Below, in pieces: positions 39,477-50,100 of a stretch of 64,000 bases of DNA; positions within the stretch are counted from its first letter, which is position 1; every line of letters begins with the position of its first letter. The DNA lies in the NCBI GenBank assembly GCA_964638635.1, contig CAZXAQ010000003.1, positions 1-64,000 on the forward strand. Reading direction: 5' to 3'. A program made the translations under genes and the position numbers. Source of the DNA: SZUA-430 sp964638635. Its GTDB lineage: Bacteria > Pseudomonadota > Alphaproteobacteria > Micropepsales > Micropepsaceae. The notes under the pieces were generated by a model. The model ran no database searches. It was given only the letters and a program-made list of their open reading frames with translations, and had not been told where the DNA came from.

Positions 39477-40172
39477 CTAGGCCGGTTTCGCGCGACCGTT
39501 GCGCGCGCCATTGGAGAGGTTGGCAAGGCCGTGCTGCACCGCCCAAATCGCCACCTGCGTGCGGTTCGTCGCGCCGAGCTTGCGCAACACCGTCTTCAAG
39601 TGAACCTTCACAGTCGCTTCCGTGATCGCCAGTTCCTTCGCGATCGCCTTGTTCGAGTCGCCGTCCGCCAGTTGGCGGATGATGTCGAGTTCGCGCTGCG
39701 ACAACGCCACATCGCCAACGCGCAAGCGTTCGTTCGTGCCGGCATGGTTTGTCCGCATGGCGCCAAGAAAGTCCGTCAGCATGCTGGGAAACACCTTTTC
39801 CCCGAGCGCAACCAAGCGCAGCGACTCGATCAGCGCGCTTGGCGTAATGCTCTTCAGCAAATAACCATCGGCACCGGCGCTGAACATGTCAGCCAGATGC
39901 GCAAGCTCCGCGGACTCGGCGAACACGACGGTGCGTGCCTGAGGTTGCGAGACTTTCAGCGCCGATACAGCTGCCGGCCCCTGCGTGAAATCGAGAATGA
40001 TGATGTTCGGCGAGGGCCCGTGAGATCCGTTGCCGTTGATCTCTTCAACCGTTGCGGCCTCGGCGGCGACCTCGAAACCTTTGCCGTCCAATTGCGATCG
40101 CAAACCTGAGCGAAGCAACGGATGCGCATCGATCAGCCAAATGACCGTATTTTCCACCAGTGCCCCCTGCAT
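39477..40172 (-). CDS. NarL/FixJ-family response regulator with atypical receiver
   Basis: 231 residues. Receiver domain (about 8-128): the acidic pocket reads L-I-D-A-H-P instead of the usual D-D, the phospho-acceptor Asp is in I-I-I-L-D-F-T, and Lys is in G-Y-L-L-K-S. C-terminal LuxR HTH (about 150-212): L-S-Q-R-E-L-D-I-I-R-Q-L, G-D-S-N-K-A-I-A-K-E-L-A-I-T-E-A-T-V-K-V-H-L. No cognate kinase is adjacent. Its position beside a CsgG-type operon parallels CsgD, the LuxR-family regulator of curli, so it is a candidate controller of that locus (inference). Confidence 0.85.
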   Translation of the reverse strand: MQGALVENTVIWLIDAHPLLRSGLRSQLDGKGFEVAAEAATVEEINGNGSHGPSPNIIILDFTQGPAAVSALKVSQPQARTVVFAESAELAHLADMFSAGADGYLLKSITPSALIESLRLVALGEKVFPSMLTDFLGAMRTNHAGTNERLRVGDVALSQRELDIIRQLADGDSNKAIAKELAITEATVKVHLKTVLRKLGATNRTQVAIWAVQHGLANLSNGARNGRAKPA

Positions 40173-40373
40173 CGCGCATTCCTCTACGGCTACAAAGCCG
40201 CTGGAAAGTTCTCTGCTTCCGAATATGTTTCGGAGTACCCCCTAAATAGGGCCCAATTACTTTAGTTGTAAATCGCTCGTCAGTGTACGTCCGCGTGACG
40301 AGTGCAACACTTGGAATGAATTCCTGTGAGATTAACCATGAAGCATATAATCCTGCGCGTCGGCAACCATCTT

Positions 40374-41231
40374 TCACACGTCTGTGACGAATTCACGGAC
40401 CGCAAGCAGAACTGACTCAGGATCGTCACGAAACGCCCCGTGTCCACAGTTTTCGAATACCCTGAGCGACGCGAAGCCCGCCTTGATGCAAGTCAATAAC
40501 TCCGTCGCCAAATGCGGCGGCGTGATCGGATCTTCGGCGCCCGCCAGGACGAGCGTCGGGCATAGGATTTTGTTCAGGGCGGTTCGAAAATCCATCTTGT
40601 GGATTTCACGGCCGGGCAAAGAGAAATGCCGGTAGACCTCACGGCGCATGATGGCGCGAGCGCGGGCATCCTCGCCGTCGGCTCGGACCGTTGTGTTGTA
40701 CAGCGGCATGCAAACGCGCATGTAAGTCTCGAATTCCGCGTCGCTGCCCGACTCCCACATCCGCTTGGCCGACTCCAGAGCCGACGCACCGCCCTTGGCC
40801 TCGAAAATCTTCATACTGGCGGGAAAGTCCATGCGCGCCGCCGTACTCGACAGAATAAGCGCGCGCGGATGGTCGGGATGCCGCGTCGCATAGGCTTGCG
40901 CGACCATGCCCCCGAACGACTGGCCCAGCACAATCGGCTTCACGATCCCAAGCGCGTCGCAGAAGGCGCGCACGTCGTCGCCCCACTGCGCAAGCGTCCA
41001 GGTCGCCGGATCGCTCGGCACGCTGCGTCCGTTGCCGCGGTGGTCGATGTAGATCACCTGCGCGATGTCGGCGAGCCCATCGAAGTCGCCGCGCAATCCC
41101 GAGTGATCGAACCCCGGCCCGCCGTGCATCACGATCAGCGTCAGCTTCTCGCGCATCCGCGGGCCGTCGGGTGCAAGCTTCGATCCTGCTACATCGAAGA
41201 AAATGCGTTGCCCGCCGACATCGACAAACAT
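40374..41231 (-). CDS. alpha/beta hydrolase (proline-iminopeptidase-like)
   Basis: 285 residues with H-G-G-P-G (oxyanion, about residues 36-40), D-H-R-G-N-G-R-S, the nucleophile elbow G-Q-S-F-G-G (Ser about residue 104), and a late D-P-I-T-P-P and C-G-H-G-A-F for Asp and His. The HGGPG motif points to the proline iminopeptidase/tricorn-interacting-factor group, although these also include lactonases and esterases. No signal peptide. It stands alone between the response regulator and the FadL-like gene. Confidence 0.85.
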   Translation of the reverse strand: MFVDVGGQRIFFDVAGSKLAPDGPRMREKLTLIVMHGGPGFDHSGLRGDFDGLADIAQVIYIDHRGNGRSVPSDPATWTLAQWGDDVRAFCDALGIVKPIVLGQSFGGMVAQAYATRHPDHPRALILSSTAARMDFPASMKIFEAKGGASALESAKRMWESGSDAEFETYMRVCMPLYNTTVRADGEDARARAIMRREVYRHFSLPGREIHKMDFRTALNKILCPTLVLAGAEDPITPPHLATELLTCIKAGFASLRVFENCGHGAFRDDPESVLLAVREFVTDV

Positions 41232-41285
41232 GATCCACCGCCCGCGAAATCCGGCGCTGCGTTTAGCGCACGGGACCTGAGCCGC

Positions 41286-42617
41286 CTAGCGGAACGTCAG
41301 TTGAACGGTGAAAACATCCACGTGTGAATCGGTCACACCGATCAAATTGCCCCGCGCCAAATTCTCCGGCGCGGCTGCCGTCAGTGCGATGGGCTCTTCG
41401 GGAATGAACAAGTGCCCGTAGCCCGCCTCAAAGCTCGTTCCGCCCTCGAAATCGTAGCGCGTGCTGACGGCAAGCCACGTGCGGTCCGCATCGGGAATGC
41501 GCGGATCGCGCGTCGCATCGCGCGTCGGACTTTGGTCGTACGCGACACCCATGCGCAGCGTCCAGTTATCGGCAAGGCGCCCCTTCACGCCCGCAGACGC
41601 AAACCATGTGTTCTTCCAGTCGTAGGTCTGAAACACGTCGGCCTGCAGCGGATTGACGAATTTGATCCGCAGCTCTTCGAACGCGTTCCACCACGTGTAG
41701 CCGGCCTCGGCGAGCAGCGTGACCGCGGGCGTCACCGCGACGGAGAAACCCGCCGACGCGACCGCGGGCGTGGTCAACTTCGTCGACGCCGCCGAGTCCG
41801 CGAAGCTCCCGGTCGCCAGTGAGATCGCAGTGCCAACCCCCGCCGTGTCCAGCGTGAAATCGACATCGCCTTCAAGCGTGTGCCGGATTTCGGACCGGTA
41901 CGACGCGCCGACGCTTACCTCCTGCGACGGCCGCCACAACGCGCCGAGCACGAAGCCGAAACCCCAATCTTCGACATTGAACTCCGCTTTGCCGTCTTGC
42001 AGCGTGGGGAGAGAACCCGGCACGGCGAACAGGGCCCCGATCGTGCCGAAGTCGACCGCGTTCGACAGCGTTCCCTTCGCGTACTGAATCTGCGCGCCCG
42101 CCGAAACGACAAACTCCGGCGCAATCTCGTACGCCAGCGACGGAACCGCGTTGACGGTGATGAGCTTCGATTCAAGCGCGTAATAGCGCCCGACCCAACC
42201 GTCGTTGTAACGCGTGCTCAAGCCCCACGGTGCCGAAACCGACAACCCCGCCGTGAGGCCCTGCGCCAAGCGGTAACGCAGCTGCAGTCCGGGTTCGTAC
42301 GCATCCTTGATGAATCCGTCGGGAGCGGCATTCCCGCCCGTCGGTGTGCCGAGCGCGTTGGTCGCAAGGCCGAACGCCGCCTCCGACGTCGGATAGATAC
42401 CGTTGACGGTAAAGCTTGCGTCCCAATCCGAAACACCCGCGCTCGTCGCCGGATTGTAGGTCAGGAAGCCGGGTTCGTCGGCCTGCGCGCTCGTACCGGC
42501 AAAGGCTGCACCCATGCCCGAGAGGCTGTACTCTTTGAGCGCATAACCGGCCGCGACCGCCGAAGACGGTAAAAGAATGCTTGCGACGAGCGCTGCCCCA
42601 ACACCCCGGACAAACAC
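41286..42617 (-). CDS. FadL/OmpP1 family outer-membrane transporter
   Basis: About 443 residues from the GTG at 42617 (preceded by GGGGG; TTG at 42662 is in frame). This start gives a signal peptide ending S-A-V-A-A. The mature N-terminus G-Y-A-L-K-E-Y-S-L-S-G-M-G-A-A-F-A-G forms the hatch with the N-P-A-T element of FadL proteins, and the 14-stranded barrel ends V-F-T-V-Q-L-T-F-R. It moves hydrophobic compounds such as long-chain fatty acids across the outer membrane. It is leftward, 161 bp from the divergent kinase gene. Confidence 0.88.
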   Translation of the reverse strand: MFVRGVGAALVASILLPSSAVAAGYALKEYSLSGMGAAFAGTSAQADEPGFLTYNPATSAGVSDWDASFTVNGIYPTSEAAFGLATNALGTPTGGNAAPDGFIKDAYEPGLQLRYRLAQGLTAGLSVSAPWGLSTRYNDGWVGRYYALESKLITVNAVPSLAYEIAPEFVVSAGAQIQYAKGTLSNAVDFGTIGALFAVPGSLPTLQDGKAEFNVEDWGFGFVLGALWRPSQEVSVGASYRSEIRHTLEGDVDFTLDTAGVGTAISLATGSFADSAASTKLTTPAVASAGFSVAVTPAVTLLAEAGYTWWNAFEELRIKFVNPLQADVFQTYDWKNTWFASAGVKGRLADNWTLRMGVAYDQSPTRDATRDPRIPDADRTWLAVSTRYDFEGGTSFEAGYGHLFIPEEPIALTAAAPENLARGNLIGVTDSHVDVFTVQLTFR

Positions 42618-42777
42618 AAAAGCCCCCAACGCACCCGAAACTAAGATCACACTTGGCGCCAACGCAGGCGCGCGCGCAAGATAAAAAATTCCCTAACGCC
42701 GCCGCGCGATACCCAGACTTAACGGCCGCTGCGTTAGATTCCCGCTCTGGGTGAATTTATCTGCGTAGGCGAGCCAG

Positions 42778-44214
42778 GTGGACTCGACGGCCGAAAACGA
42801 CGCGAAGCGGACCAGTCACAGCAATTTCGCGCTGAACCGTTTCCTGATGGTGTTTCGCGATCCGCAAATCGAAGCGGACTTCGCCGCCCACTCGCTCGCC
42901 CAATCGCTTCCGTTCATCCGCGCCTACTTGCTGGCTGCGATCGCGCTGTACGTTGCGTTCGGTTATCTCGATGCCCTGGTCGGCGGCGCCGCAGTCCAGA
43001 CGATGTGGCTGATCCGCTACGGCGTCGTCGCGCCGATCATGCTAGCCGTGTTGAGCCTGACGTTTCAGCCGACATTCGTTCGCTTTATCCAGCCCGGGCT
43101 CGCCGTCGCGATGACGGCGTGCGGCCTCGGCATCGCGGCGATGTGCGCCATCATGCCGGCGCCGTATCACAGCGCCTACTACGCTGGCTTGATCATGGTG
43201 ACGGTCTACAGCGGCACGCTGCTCGGCATGCGCTTCGTCTACTCGACGTCGGTGACCGTCGGGCTGTTGCTCGCCTACCAAGTGGTGAGCCTCTGGCTGA
43301 ACCCGGTCAGCACCACAGACTACATCTCGAACAACTACTTCTTGATGATGGCCGTCGGCGTCGGCGTGTTCTCGAGTTACGTGCTCGAAACGCACGTCCG
43401 CAACAACTATGTTGCCCAGAAGATTATCGAGCAGAAAAACCACGTCATGAAGGCGCTGCTCGACGAAGCCGAAGCCGCCAATCGTGCGAAGAGCGAATTC
43501 CTGGCCGTGATGAGCCACGAACTCCGCACGCCGTTGAACGCGATCCTGGGCTTCTCGGAGATGTTCAAGCAGCAGATGATGGGTCCCCTGGGCTCGACGA
43601 AATACGTCGAATACGCCGGCGACATCCACAGCAGCGGCCAGCACCTGCTGTCCATCATCAACGACATTCTGGACTTGGCGAAAGCCGAGGCCGGCAAACT
43701 CGACCTCTCCGAAAGCGCGTTCGACATCAACGCCGTCGTCGACAAGACGCTACGCATGTGCGGTCAAAAAGCCGAGGAAGGAAAAGTCGCGCTCGTCTTC
43801 ACCAAGGCCGCGGGCGATCACAACATCTACGCCGACGAGCGCCTGATCCGCCAAGTGACGCTGAACCTCGTAACGAACGCCATCAAGTTCACCCCGCCCG
43901 GCGGCCGCGTCGAAGTCAGCGCGCAAACCTCCCAAACGAACGGCATCGTGCTGAACGTCAAGGACTCAGGTATCGGTATCCCCGCCGGCGACATCGAGCG
44001 CGTTTTGCGTCCGTTCGAGCAAGTGGAAAGCGCGACCGCGCGCCGCCACGGCGGCACCGGCCTCGGCCTGCCCTACTCGAAGAAGATCATCGAGATCCAC
44101 GGCGGCACGCTGAAACTGTCGAGCGAAGAGAACATTGGCACGACGGTTCGCATCGACCTGCCCGCAACCCGCCTGCGCTTGGCCCAGCCGACGGAACTGC
44201 GCCAAGCGGGCTAG
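42778..44214 (+). CDS. orphan sensor histidine kinase with multi-helix membrane domain
   Basis: 478 residues, GTG start. Six membrane helices (about 48-200) form an unclassified sensor domain. A short coiled coil (E-Q-K-N-H-V-M-K-A-L-L-D-E-A-E-A) leads to the HisKA domain with S-H-E-L-R-T-P-L-N-A-I-L (phospho-His about residue 246). The ATPase domain shows N-L-V-T-N-A-I-K-F-T, D-S-G-I-G-I-P and G-G-T-G-L-G-L. No response regulator is adjacent; it could feed the atypical regulator at 39477 or a PleD/DivK-type partner elsewhere (inference). Confidence 0.88.
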   Translation: MDSTAENDAKRTSHSNFALNRFLMVFRDPQIEADFAAHSLAQSLPFIRAYLLAAIALYVAFGYLDALVGGAAVQTMWLIRYGVVAPIMLAVLSLTFQPTFVRFIQPGLAVAMTACGLGIAAMCAIMPAPYHSAYYAGLIMVTVYSGTLLGMRFVYSTSVTVGLLLAYQVVSLWLNPVSTTDYISNNYFLMMAVGVGVFSSYVLETHVRNNYVAQKIIEQKNHVMKALLDEAEAANRAKSEFLAVMSHELRTPLNAILGFSEMFKQQMMGPLGSTKYVEYAGDIHSSGQHLLSIINDILDLAKAEAGKLDLSESAFDINAVVDKTLRMCGQKAEEGKVALVFTKAAGDHNIYADERLIRQVTLNLVTNAIKFTPPGGRVEVSAQTSQTNGIVLNVKDSGIGIPAGDIERVLRPFEQVESATARRHGGTGLGLPYSKKIIEIHGGTLKLSSEENIGTTVRIDLPATRLRLAQPTELRQAG

Positions 44215-44215
44215 A

Positions 44216-44815
44216 CTAGCGCAAGAGATCGCGCAGCTTCGCCTCCGCAGCCGCCGCATCCTCGCCGTAGGCGATCGTGCCGCGCAACGTGCCGTCCGCA
44301 CCGACCAAGAAAACGCTCGCCGTGTGATCCATCGTATAGTTGCCGCCCGCCTCGACGCGCGCGTAGTAGACGCCGAGCGGCCGCGTGATCGCCGCGATCT
44401 GATCGCCTGCCCCCGTCAACCCGCGAATGCGCGGATCGAACGACGCAAGATAGGCCTTCAAAACCGCCACCGTATCCCGCTCCGGATCGACGGTGACGAA
44501 ATAGAAGCCGAGCCGGTCCGCATCCCGCCCGAGCCGTCCCAGCAACGCCGTCATCGACGCCAGCGTCGTCGGGCAAACGTCGGGGCAATTGGTGAAGCCG
44601 AAGAACATCACTGCCGGCCGCCCGAGCACCGCCTGCTCAGTCACCGCGGCGCCGTTCTGATCGACCAGCCGGAAGCTCCCGATCGCGGGCCCGCCGAACG
44701 ACGGCGCCCGCGCCGGGCCGAACCAACCGAGCCCGGCCGCCGCCCACACCAGACCCGACACCAAGATCAGCCCGATCGCGACGATGCGAACCGTGCGAAG
44801 CGCAGCAACATTCAT
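44216..44815 (-). CDS. SCO1/SenC family copper chaperone
   Basis: 199 residues from the ATG at 44815. One N-terminal membrane anchor (about 8-30) is followed by a thioredoxin-like periplasmic domain. The metal site is complete: C-P-D-V-C (about residues 80-84) and the distal His in M-D-H-T-A-S. SCO proteins deliver copper to the CuA site of cytochrome oxidase or act as thiol reductases. No oxidase genes are in view. It ends 1 bp from the convergent kinase stop. Confidence 0.88.
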   Translation of the reverse strand: MNVAALRTVRIVAIGLILVSGLVWAAAGLGWFGPARAPSFGGPAIGSFRLVDQNGAAVTEQAVLGRPAVMFFGFTNCPDVCPTTLASMTALLGRLGRDADRLGFYFVTVDPERDTVAVLKAYLASFDPRIRGLTGAGDQIAAITRPLGVYYARVEAGGNYTMDHTASVFLVGADGTLRGTIAYGEDAAAAEAKLRDLLR

Positions 44816-44951
44816 GCTTTCCGCCAAACCCTCTGGCACAACTGGCACAGCGGCACATGTGTGCCGCTTGTGCCGTTTCACGTGACGCGACAAGTCACAA
44901 GGCGCAAGAGATTTTCAGATAAGGTGCAGATATAGAAAAGTCAAACCCGCC

Positions 44952-45329
44952 TCAGGGCGCGGCGAATTCGCCGCTCAACGTGTCGAGCGCTGCGCAGAAC
45001 GCCCCAAGGTCCTTGGAGGTCTCGAACGCGGTTGCGGCCGCGTTCACCTTCTTCACGCGAGAGGCAAGCACCTCAATGGTGATCTTGCCCGCGGCCGCAT
45101 CGGCTTGCATGGCGGAGGTCAACTCGGCAACGCGCGCCTCCACATCCGCGCGCTCGCCGCACGAGCGGCCGCCGGTGAAAGCGGCGAAGCCAAGCGCAAG
45201 CACAAGAACGCCCGCGCCGCCGAGCGCGAGCGCCCGCGTGCGCCCCGACGCAGCCGCCCACGCCGCCGCCGCGCGCGCGTAGGTCTGGCGCGCTATGGTA
45301 ATGATCCGGTTCAGTTCTGGATCTCGCAA
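44952..45329 (-). CDS. small single-pass membrane protein, unknown; start uncertain
   Basis: About 125 residues from a TTG at 45329 that overlaps the end of the Ig-like gene. No ATG exists in the plausible region. One helix (about 37-55) is followed by S-C-G-E-R and a helical domain (E-A-R-V-A-E-L-T-S-A-M, K-K-V-N-A-A-A-T-A-F) ending D-T-L-S-G-E-F-A-A-P. Predicted extracytoplasmic. The overlap suggests coupling to the Ig-like surface protein. Family not recognised. Confidence 0.5.
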   Translation of the reverse strand: MRDPELNRIITIARQTYARAAAAWAAASGRTRALALGGAGVLVLALGFAAFTGGRSCGERADVEARVAELTSAMQADAAAGKITIEVLASRVKKVNAAATAFETSKDLGAFCAALDTLSGEFAAP

Positions 45330-46732
45330 GTGACCGTCGAGCCGATGGTAGCCGTCGCGGTCCCGCCCAGACCGTCGGAGATCGTGTAGGTGACGGAACC
45401 GACCTGCGTCTGCACCGCCGTTAGGCACACATTGTTGTGCGTGATCGTCACCGAGGTTCCGTTCGTGCTTGCTGAGCCGTTCGTGGGTTGGGTAACGTTG
45501 GTAATCGTAAGCGCATTGTTGTCCGGATCGTTGTCATTGACACGCGGGTCGAAGGTCGCGGTCGGCTGCGTACCGTTCACGCCGCCCGCCTCATAGGTTC
45601 CCACCAAATCCACGGTGTCGTTCACCGCCACGGGCGGCGAGTTCGCATTCTGAATAGTCACGTTGACGGTCGCGGTTGCCGTCATGCCATCCAGATCGGT
45701 AATCGTGTAGGTGAAGCTGTCCGCGCCCGTCTGGCCGGTGTTCGGCGTGTAGGTGACGGACGTGCCGCCGTTGATCACGACCGTACCCTTGGTTCCGTTC
45801 GTCTTGGCCGTGATCGTGATCGTGCCGCTATCGTCGCTGTCATTCGTGCGCGGATCCGTCGTGAAAGCGGTGTTGGTCAGGGTGGTCCTGCTGTCGTTGA
45901 CGGCGACCGGCGGCAGAGTGCCGTGCGTCACGGTGACGTTGACGGTGGCCGTCGCTGTACCGCCGTCCACGTCGGTGACCGTATAGGTGAAGCTGTCGGG
46001 GCCGGTGTAGTTTGCCGTCGGCGTATAGGCCAGCAAAGTGCCACCGTTTACGATCGTCAGCACACCATGCGAGGGCGTCGACTTCGAGGTGATCGTAAAA
46101 GCATCGCCGCCGGGGTCGCTGTCGTTTACGCGCGGGTCGAACGAGAAAACGAAGGTGTTCTTCGCCGTTGAAGCCACATCGTTCACCGCGACCGGGTCCA
46201 GATTCGCCAGCGTGACCGTAACTTCGCCGGAGGCATCCATGCCCTGCCCGTCCGTAATCGTATAGACGACCTTGTCCGTCGCGTTGCGCTTGTATGTACT
46301 TGAGTACGTAACGGTCGTGTTGCCGCCGGAGAGGGCCGCCGTTCCATAAACACCGTTGCCGACACTGAACAACGTAAGCGGATTCCCATCGGGATCGCTG
46401 TCGTTCGTGCGCGGATTCAGCGTCAGCGAATTCTGATCCTCGGTCAGCGTCACCGCATCGCCGGCCGTGACCGGCTTCCGGTTTACCGTGGTCGCCGAAA
46501 CGATGTGCTGCGTTCGGTTTCCGGCAGCATCATATTTGTAGACGATCTGCTTTCCATCGTCGTAGCGCACCGAAATGATGCGCCCGAGCGAGTCATAAGA
46601 ATATGTGGCACCCGCCAACGCCGACCCGGCGAGCACGCACGCCGCGCCCGCAAGCAACGCCGATCGTCGCACGGCAGGAAAACGCAAAACCGAGGAACGC
46701 AACGCCGGTACTGGAGGCTGTGCGAAACGCAT
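45311..46732 (-). CDS. secreted multi-domain Ig-like/cadherin-like protein with N-terminal YD motif
   Basis: 473 residues from the ATG at 46732 (GGAGA 6 nt upstream; ATG at 46744 is in frame). A signal peptide with an Arg-rich n-region ends near residue 40. Next is one RHS-type YD unit: Y-S-Y-D-S-L-G-R-I-I-S-V-R-Y and Y-K-Y-D-A-A-G-N-R. Four Ig-like/cadherin-like repeats of about 95 residues follow, each with P-V-A-V-N-D near its start, D-P-R-x-N-D-x-D in the middle and D-S-F-T-Y-T-(I/V)-x-D at the end. Such domains make adhesive or spacer rods. It is divergent from the giant RHS gene. Confidence 0.82.
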   Translation of the reverse strand: MRFAQPPVPALRSSVLRFPAVRRSALLAGAACVLAGSALAGATYSYDSLGRIISVRYDDGKQIVYKYDAAGNRTQHIVSATTVNRKPVTAGDAVTLTEDQNSLTLNPRTNDSDPDGNPLTLFSVGNGVYGTAALSGGNTTVTYSSTYKRNATDKVVYTITDGQGMDASGEVTVTLANLDPVAVNDVASTAKNTFVFSFDPRVNDSDPGGDAFTITSKSTPSHGVLTIVNGGTLLAYTPTANYTGPDSFTYTVTDVDGGTATATVNVTVTHGTLPPVAVNDSRTTLTNTAFTTDPRTNDSDDSGTITITAKTNGTKGTVVINGGTSVTYTPNTGQTGADSFTYTITDLDGMTATATVNVTIQNANSPPVAVNDTVDLVGTYEAGGVNGTQPTATFDPRVNDNDPDNNALTITNVTQPTNGSASTNGTSVTITHNNVCLTAVQTQVGSVTYTISDGLGGTATATIGSTVTCEIQN

Positions 46733-47194
46733 GCTGCTCTCCATGACGGATGCTGATCGATGATCGCGCACACTGTACGCGCGCAATTGCGAACTGTGAA
46801 GACGTCGCGCACACGACGTTGAAGATTTTCTTGCCGATGAAGTTGCGTTCGCAGTTGCTCGCTTATCGCTGCGCGCAATCAAACTTGTCGCGCGCAAAAC
46901 ACAATTGACATTGCGAAGAGTTGGCGCACACTCCGCCAATCGTACGCACGCATGCCGATGGCGTACGCTTCGCCTTCGTTCAGTTGCGTTTCAGTGTGTT
47001 TCCTTCGTTCTTTAAAGAGGTTCACGCATGACGCCGGCACACGCTCACGGACATATCGCGACTTTCGTGCGGAAAAACACGTTCTCAAGTCCGCCATAGC
47101 CGCCTCTTTTCAAACGACCGGAACCAACAAGCGAGCGCGCACGACTGCGCCTCGCAACGAGCACCTTTGCGCATCAGCAACACAGAGCCGAACA
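46733..47194. other. 462-bp divergent region between Ig-like and RHS genes
   Basis: No gene is supported; the RHS frame stays open upstream to 46952, but that part has atypical composition and no ribosome-binding site. A TTGACA at 46905-46910 with a poor -10 (ACACTC) 17 bp later is a weak rightward promoter candidate. Several GCGCGC-rich words repeat around 46780-46900. Confidence 0.4.
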
Positions 47195-50100
47195 ATGCCA
47201 ACGCTCACATTCTCAAGGTTTTTCGCGATTTCCGCGCTCGTTCTCGCAGCCGCGAGTCCTGCGCACGCACTGCCGGAGATGAGCGTCGGCACAGGCTTCG
47301 CGGTCACCCCCGCGCAGGCGCTGACTTACTATACGAACCAAGGTCTTACGAGCCCCGCGTGGACGGAAGATCCGGAGCTCGACAGGCTGGCGACCGCGCT
47401 GGGCAACGATCCCGACAAGATTTACGAGTACGTCAGAAACGAAATCGACGTCGTTCCGCTCTTCGGCGTGCAAGCGGGCGCGCGCGGCTGCTACATCGAC
47501 AAGGCTTGCACGCCGTTCGATCAAGCACAATTCATGGTCGAGCTGCTGCGCTCCGCCGGCGTGACCGCGAGCTATCAACTCGGCACCATCACGCTAACCG
47601 GCACACAGTTCGACCAGTGGTTCGGTCTCACGAACCCAACCGCCGCGCGCAAGTTGCTGGCCGACGGCGGCACGCCTTACACGATGACGGACAACGGCAC
47701 GTCCGTGACGTCCGTCACAATGATGCATGTCTGGGTACGCGCGACGATCGGCGGCACGACCTACTCGTTCGACCCAGGGTTCAAGCCGCACACGGTGACG
47801 ACCGGCATCAACCTTGACACCGCGATGGGCTTCAACAGCGCGACGTTCTGGTCGAACGCGATCAGCGGCGCCTCGACCTCGACCACCAATAACACACCAC
47901 GCGTGAGCAACCTGCACCGCACGAACGTGCGGAACAACTTAGGCACCTACGCCACGAACCTGCTCAATTACATCACGGCCAACCTCCCCAACGGCTCGAT
48001 GGACAACGTGATCGGCGGCCGGACGCTAACGCCGTACGCCGGCCCCGCGCTTCGCCAGACCACGCTGCCCTACCAAGCAAGCACAACGCAGCTGTTTACG
48101 GGCGACTTGCCCCTGGTGCTGCGCAAACGCGTGACGATCGTCGGCAGTTCGACGACGTACAACGCCCCGCTCGACGAGTTTTTTGGCAAGCAGATAACGT
48201 TCGAACTGAACAGGGAAAACCCACCCCCGGGTGGCTTCACACAATACCGATTCCTCATCGGCGAACAGGTCGTCACCAATTGGACGAACGGCACCGTTGG
48301 TGGTGCGGTCATTACCATCAACAACCCATACGCCGCCGGAAACAGCGCCGGTGTCTTCGATGGCGCCTACATGGATCGCGCCGTGCCGCTGACCGGCTCG
48401 AATACGACCGGCGTGCAACTCTTCGTCGCCGCCGGACGCGTGTCCGGAGACTATGGCGCCTATCAGGAGCGCGTCCACAGCGGACGCAGCGGTATCGTGA
48501 TCTACCAGAAGGCCTGCTGTCACGAAGAGGGACAGGGCCAGTGGGTTGAGCCGCAGCAGATCGCCCTGCGCCGGCGCATGGGCGCAACATTCATGTCGCA
48601 GTTCTGGGACATGACTCAACTCGTTGGCGGCGTCGGGAGTTCCATCGTTTTGGTGCACGATGTCGTGGGTATTGCCACGACCGCACGCGCTGAAGCCGGC
48701 GACTCGGAATCGCCTGTCGCCTCGTCGTTCATGTTCAGCATGGAACCGGCAATCTCGGCACTCTCGAGAACCGGGATTACGACGCAGCCGCCGATCGTCG
48801 CTCGCACGGTCGCGATGATGCTATCCGCGCTTGAGGGTAGCGTGGCGCAGCAGGCTGGCGACTCGGTCTTTCCGGTGTCGGCTGTCGTCCAGCTCGATTG
48901 GGCCCACGCCGGACCGGCAGCCGCCGACCGTTGGTACTACTATGCCACCTCGGCAAACTGGAACTCGTTCGCCAGATCGCAGATTCTGCTCGATTACGAC
49001 CCGAACCCAGGCCCCGGCACATCACCGATCCGCAATATCGCAGACGGTTACATCGCCGCGGGTTGGACGGTCATGATCCCGCGCTCCTCTTTCTTGGGCC
49101 CGGGCCTTGCGGAGCAGCAGTACTGTGTCCCCTACGAGGTGCAAGGACAGATGATGTCATGCAAGATCGCCGGACCGGATCGCGCCGGCGCTCTGATCGC
49201 CATAAACCCGACGACCGGTGCGGTCGCGCACATCTCGGCACGCAACTATCTGTACGGCAAAGGCGGCGGCGGATCGACGGACGCCGAGACCAATCCGGCG
49301 CGCATTTTCACAATCGCCGAGGGCTTCCTCGACAAGCAATTCTCCTCGCGCGCCGAAGCGCATAACGTCGACTTGAAGTCCGGCATGATGACCTATACCC
49401 CGCCGCCGGATATCACGGTCGGCAACGGCGGCTACCCTTACAGCCTGTCGTTTCAGAGGTCCTATCGCTATCAACACAACAGCGACGAGGACTACTGGGA
49501 TGCTCAGAATCCAGCCAACCCAATGGAACCCCCAGATACGGTCGCTCGCGACGACATATTCACCACGACAGGGTGGACTTCAAACCTTCATCACTATGCG
49601 TCGATCACCTCAGACGGTGCGAAGGTATTCGGCCAAGACGACCCGCGCGTCGCCGTGCAAACGCTGGCGACGGCGAGGGTCTTGTTGTCGATCATGGGCA
49701 ACGGCACGACCAATCTCGAAACCCTCCAGCGCCAGATCGTCGGCGCCTTTGCCGGCTTCTGGTGGACCGAGACGATTCTGATGAACACGGTCACGGTGAA
49801 GCAAGGTCATTCGAGCCGCAGCTTCACCAAATTGCACGACGGCACGTTCACGGCCCGCGGGAGCGCGGAGACGGTGGAGGTTTTCGGCTCGCGCACGATT
49901 TATACTGGATTCACCGTGATGGGAGGCGGCGCACCCAGGTGGGGGTACAATTTCTGCGTCCGCATAACGGGCGCCCAACGCGACGTCACGATCTACGGGA
50001 ACTTCAACGGCACGAGCTGCAGCACGCCGCCCCCCAGCAACATCGTACCGAGCGGCGGCAATACCGGCGACATGATGTTCTCCACCCAGACGTTCCCCTA

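Noticed and set aside
46952..47194. Longer RHS start (81 more residues)
   Set aside because: The extension has no ribosome-binding site and unusual composition, and it would bury the clear signal peptide that begins at 47195.
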